This document shows positions 7,697 to 8,018 of a DNA stretch of 8,018 nucleotides, in pieces. Where the stretch lies: assembly GCA_001017865.1 (NCBI GenBank), contig LATQ01000001.1, positions 1,605,958 through 1,613,975 on the forward strand. Direction: 5' to 3'. The notes under the pieces are model-generated. The model was not told where the DNA came from, did no database searches, and was given only the letters and a program-made list of their open reading frames with translations. Position numbers and translations under genes: made by a program. Position 1 is the first letter of the stretch, and each line of letters opens with the position of its first letter. This stretch comes from Rhodococcus sp. IITR03. Its GTDB lineage: Bacteria; Actinomycetota; Actinomycetes; Mycobacteriales; Mycobacteriaceae.

Positions 7697-7724
7697 ATAT
7701 TAGAACACGTTCTAGCAATGATGT
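7697..7724 (-). promoter_or_regulatory. Candidate kstR promoter overlapping its operator
   Basis: On the minus strand TGACAT (7726-7721 region) precedes TAATAT (7702-7697) by about 18 bases; the latter fits the TANNNT form of a -10 box. The KstR operator covers the spacer and edge of the -10 box, so binding would block RNA polymerase. The predicted leader is about 30 bases and carries the GAGGAA Shine-Dalgarno. The -35 match is weak. Confidence 0.35.
7701..7714. promoter_or_regulatory. KstR operator
   Basis: TAGAAC-AC-GTTCTA is a perfect 6-bp-arm palindrome matching the known KstR motif (AAC-NN-GTT core with flanking TAG/CTA). It lies between kstR (start 7658) and the divergent dehydrogenase gene (start 7748), 42 and 33 bases from the two start codons. 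One dimer pair bound here could repress both, consistent with established autoregulation of kstR. Confidence 0.9.
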
Positions 7725-7747
7725 CATTCGGAAGGGCGGAAACCGCT

Positions 7748-8018
7748 GTGAGTATCGCCACGACCGAGGAGCAGCGGGCCGTCCAGGCGTCTGTCCAGGC
7801 CTGGTCACGTGCCGTAGATCCCATGTCGACGATACGTCGCGCAGGCGACGCGACGTGGCGCGACGGCTGGTCCTCCCTCGCAGAACTCGGAATCTTCGGC
7901 GTCGCGTCCCGGAGGAGGCGGGCGGTCTCGGCGCGACCACCGTGGACCTGGCCGTCATGCTCGAGCAGGCGCCTGCGAACTCGCGCCGGGCCCGGTCCTG
8001 ACGACCGCCGTGGCGGCC
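7748..8018 (+). CDS. fadE34: Acyl-CoA dehydrogenase, FadE34-like, N-terminal part (partial, two frame breaks)
   Basis: The GTG at 7748 follows a good Shine-Dalgarno (GGAAGGGCGG) and begins SIATTEEQRAVQASVQAWS, then WRDGWSSLAELGIFGVA, the N-terminal helical domain of an acyl-CoA dehydrogenase. Restoring one base near 7906 yields VPEEAGGLGATTVDLAVMLEQA; another near 7971 yields ACELAPGPVLTTAVAA up to the window edge. An in-frame ATG at 7718 would add ten residues but has no Shine-Dalgarno and lies close to the operator. Being divergent from kstR with a shared KstR box, it corresponds to M. tuberculosis fadE34 (Rv3573c, ChsE3), a FAD enzyme that dehydrogenates a shortened sterol side-chain CoA thioester. 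Only about 90 residues are visible, so the family is clear but the exact paralogue rests on context. Confidence 0.8.
   Translation, partial: MSIATTEEQRAVQASVQAWSRAVDPMSTIRRAGDATWRDGWSSLAELGIFGVASRRRRAVSARPPWTWPSCSSRRLRTRAGPGPDDRRGG

Overview
The window looks like chromosomal DNA from a high-GC actinobacterium of the Mycobacteriales, most likely Rhodococcus or a close relative. The evidence is very high GC in third codon positions, frequent GTG starts, and a KstR-type cholesterol regulator next to a divergent FadE34-like acyl-CoA dehydrogenase with a textbook KstR operator between them. A LacI-family gene close to kstR is, from memory, also the arrangement in Mycobacterium tuberculosis (Rv3573c-Rv3574-Rv3575c). 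No mobile element, CRISPR array, rRNA or tRNA was seen.

Layout from left to right. (1) Positions 1-70, minus: the first codons of a Tat-exported protein cut off by the window edge, with a plausible promoter at 119-148. (2) Positions 173-3012, minus: a zinc-type ABC importer operon, znuA (binding lipoprotein), znuC (ATPase), znuB (permease). The spacing is tight and znuC/znuB overlap by ATGA. (3) Positions 3013-3179: a divergent promoter region with several dyads. (4) Positions 3180-4285, plus: a LacI-family regulator ending at a hairpin shared with the next, convergent gene. (5) Positions 4313-6895, minus: one long gene joining a trehalose-6-phosphate phosphatase domain to a GH15 glycosidase (trehalase/glucoamylase-type) domain. 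(6) Positions 7002-7658, minus: kstR. (7) Position 7748 to the right edge, plus: the start of the acyl-CoA dehydrogenase.

The window falls into three physiological modules: zinc uptake (Zn binding outside the membrane, passage through ZnuB, ATP hydrolysis by ZnuC), trehalose turnover (trehalose-6-phosphate to trehalose, then possibly to glucose, in one polypeptide), and control of sterol catabolism (KstR repressing itself and the divergent dehydrogenase gene).

A major caution is reading-frame quality. Every multi-exon-looking break in these genes can be repaired by restoring one missing base, nearly always in a short G or C run: about 14 sites in six genes, plus one in the left-edge fragment. 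After repair, gene lengths are whole numbers of codons and the family motifs line up. This is best explained by homopolymer undercalling in the source sequence, not by pseudogenes or programmed frameshifting. Coordinates below give the repaired gene spans. I found no convincing previously undescribed system. The most notable items are the phosphatase-GH15 fusion, the motif CGGTAACGG shared by the two promoters flanking the znu operon, and the KstR operator arrangement.
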